From: Roseinatronobacter thiooxidans
Lineage (GTDB): Bacteria > Pseudomonadota > Alphaproteobacteria > Rhodobacterales > Rhodobacteraceae
Direction of reading: 5' to 3'
Assembly: GCF_001870675.1 (NCBI RefSeq)
Contig: NZ_MEHT01000007.1
Location: 205,947-269,946, forward strand
Length of the DNA stretch: 64,000 bases
The position numbers and the translations under genes were made by a program. Under the pieces are notes generated by a model. The model did not search any database. It was given only the letters and a program-made list of their open reading frames with translations, and was not told the origin of the DNA. Positions 63,240-64,000 of the stretch are shown one piece after another (positions within the stretch are counted from its first letter, which is position 1; each line of letters opens with the position of its first letter).

Positions 63240-63255
63240 GGTGACCTTATGTGTT
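63231..63255 (+). promoter_or_regulatory. Possible EcfG-type promoter of the OmpA-like lipoprotein gene
   Basis: GGAAC (63231-63235), 16-base spacer, TGTT (63252-63255), one change from consensus, overlapping the end of the Ada-like gene and 44 bases before ATG 63300. Confidence 0.45.
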
Positions 63256-63299
63256 ATACAGGTGTATATCGCAGTCTTGACCTTTTGGAGGAACGTTTG

Positions 63300-63941
63300 A
63301 TGAAGGTATCTGTGTCAACCCTGTCGCTTGGTGCTGCTGTACTGGCCTTGGCGGCCTGCGCACCAGACCCCAATAATACACAGAACCGCACATTGGGCGG
63401 TGCCCTGACAGGTGCTGCTGTCGGCGGTGTAATCGGTGCCGCCACTGGCGATGGCCGCCGCGCTGCCGCAGGTGCCATTATCGGGGGCACAACCGGCGCG
63501 CTGATCGGTCAGCAACTGGACCGTCAGGCCGCAGAGCTGCGGCGCCAGCTTGGGGATAATGTGAATGTTCGCAATACCGGACAAGAACTGATCCTGACCT
63601 TGCCGCAAGACCTGCTGTTTGCAACCGACAGCGCAACCTTGCGCCCCGATCTGCAAGCCGACCTGCGCACCATTGCAAGCAATCTGGTAAACTTCCCCCG
63701 CAGTGACGTGATTGTGGTGGGCCATACCGACAATACCGGCACCGCCGCGTATAACCAGAACCTTTCGGAACGGCGCGCAGGGTCTGTGGCGCAGGTGTTG
63801 CGCGCGCAAGGTGTGGCGTCAAACCGCATCCAGACCCAAGGGCGCGGCCTGACGCAACCTGTTGCCAGCAATGCGACACCGGCAGGGCGCGCACAAAACC
63901 GCCGCGTTGAAATTTTCATCCGGCCCCACCAACCCGCCTGA
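63300..63941 (+). CDS. OmpA-family lipoprotein with glycine-zipper segment
   Basis: 213 aa. A lipoprotein signal ends at LALAAC; residues ~30-75 are a glycine-zipper (GGALTGAAVGGVIGAATGDG, AAAGAIIGGTTGALIGQQLD); ~95-210 an OmpA C-terminal domain (LFATDSATLRPDLQADL, VVGHTDNTGTAAYNQNLSERRA, NRRVEIFIRP) that binds peptidoglycan. It resembles YiaD-type envelope proteins. GGAGGA seven bases before ATG 63300 fixes the start. Confidence 0.92.
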   Translation: MKVSVSTLSLGAAVLALAACAPDPNNTQNRTLGGALTGAAVGGVIGAATGDGRRAAAGAIIGGTTGALIGQQLDRQAAELRRQLGDNVNVRNTGQELILTLPQDLLFATDSATLRPDLQADLRTIASNLVNFPRSDVIVVGHTDNTGTAAYNQNLSERRAGSVAQVLRAQGVASNRIQTQGRGLTQPVASNATPAGRAQNRRVEIFIRPHQPA

Positions 63942-63960
63942 TTTTTTGAGAACATACACA

Positions 63961-63984
63961 AAGGCCAGTCTTCGGACTGGCCTT
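63961..63984 (+). terminator. Terminator after the OmpA-family gene
   Basis: 10-bp perfect stem AAGGCCAGTC / GACTGGCCTT with a TTCG tetraloop, 19 bases after the stop; short T tract. Confidence 0.8.
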
Positions 63985-64000
63985 CCTAAGAAACAGCCGC

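Noticed and set aside
1..64000. tRNA, rRNA, CRISPR array, prophage or complete insertion sequence
   Set aside because: None was seen on reading: no regularly spaced repeats, no TTCGA-type tRNA arms in a cloverleaf context, and no transposase, integrase or phage structural gene.

Overview
The window is high-GC, gene-dense chromosomal DNA of an alphaproteobacterium, most likely a member of the Rhodobacteraceae. This rests on the family mix: a fused CoxA-CoxIII oxidase with CtaG, a malate thiokinase/malyl-CoA lyase cluster, an ScfR-type regulator, CysNC, a paired def-def-fmt operon, and alphaproteobacterial general-stress promoters. I saw no rRNA, tRNA, CRISPR array, phage or complete insertion sequence.

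Layout. 1-4.2 kb: the N-terminus of a cytochrome b561-like protein at the left edge, then a three-gene operon with ATGA overlaps (CDP-alcohol phosphatidyltransferase, membrane sulfatase-like enzyme, flippase-like protein) that looks like a lipid head-group system, and a secreted DUF3047-type protein. 4.3-8.3 kb: one very large multi-PAS hybrid histidine kinase. 9-19 kb: a block rich in promoters of the EcfG (general stress sigma factor) type, GGAAC-N16/17-(C/G)GTT. They lie before a PRC-barrel protein, a 25-aa membrane peptide leading into a ctaG-copD-coxB-coxAC oxidase operon, a small membrane protein, a divergent cardiolipin synthase / AI-2E transporter pair and csbD. A NepR-like anti-sigma ORF sits in the same block. 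20.4-28.4 kb: a six-gene operon (sgaA, mcl, mtkA, mtkB, meh, mct) with a divergent ScfR-family regulator. It joins serine-cycle enzymes to the mesaconyl-CoA branch of the 3-hydroxypropionate bi-cycle and should handle malate, glyoxylate and C5-CoA esters. 28.5-42.2 kb: mostly housekeeping and detoxification genes (VOC protein, Crp/Fnr regulator, lytic transglycosylase, glutathionyl reductase, C-S lyase, def/def-like/fmt, parE, ArsP-like permease with ArsR). It also holds a repeat-rich gap at 37.4-37.7 kb. 42.4-46.3 kb: ilvB-ilvH behind a transcription attenuator, then tig. 46.5-52 kb: a hydrolase-membrane fusion, a LuxR-type regulator facing cysD-cysNC across a 20-bp perfect palindrome. 52-57 kb: SDR, P-type ATPase, LytTR regulator with repeat sites, DUF2306-like protein. 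56.7-64 kb: folD-aroQ-fhs (one-carbon folate), asd, an MFS transporter, an Ada-like methyltransferase and an OmpA-type lipoprotein.

Working together: fhs and folD supply C1-folate and sgaA/mtkAB/mcl interconvert glyoxylate, serine, malate and acetyl-CoA, so the organism probably assimilates C1/C2 compounds through serine-cycle-like steps. The EcfG-type promoters tie membrane, envelope and respiratory genes into one stress regulon. All functional calls are by family recognition from the sequence; no database search was run.
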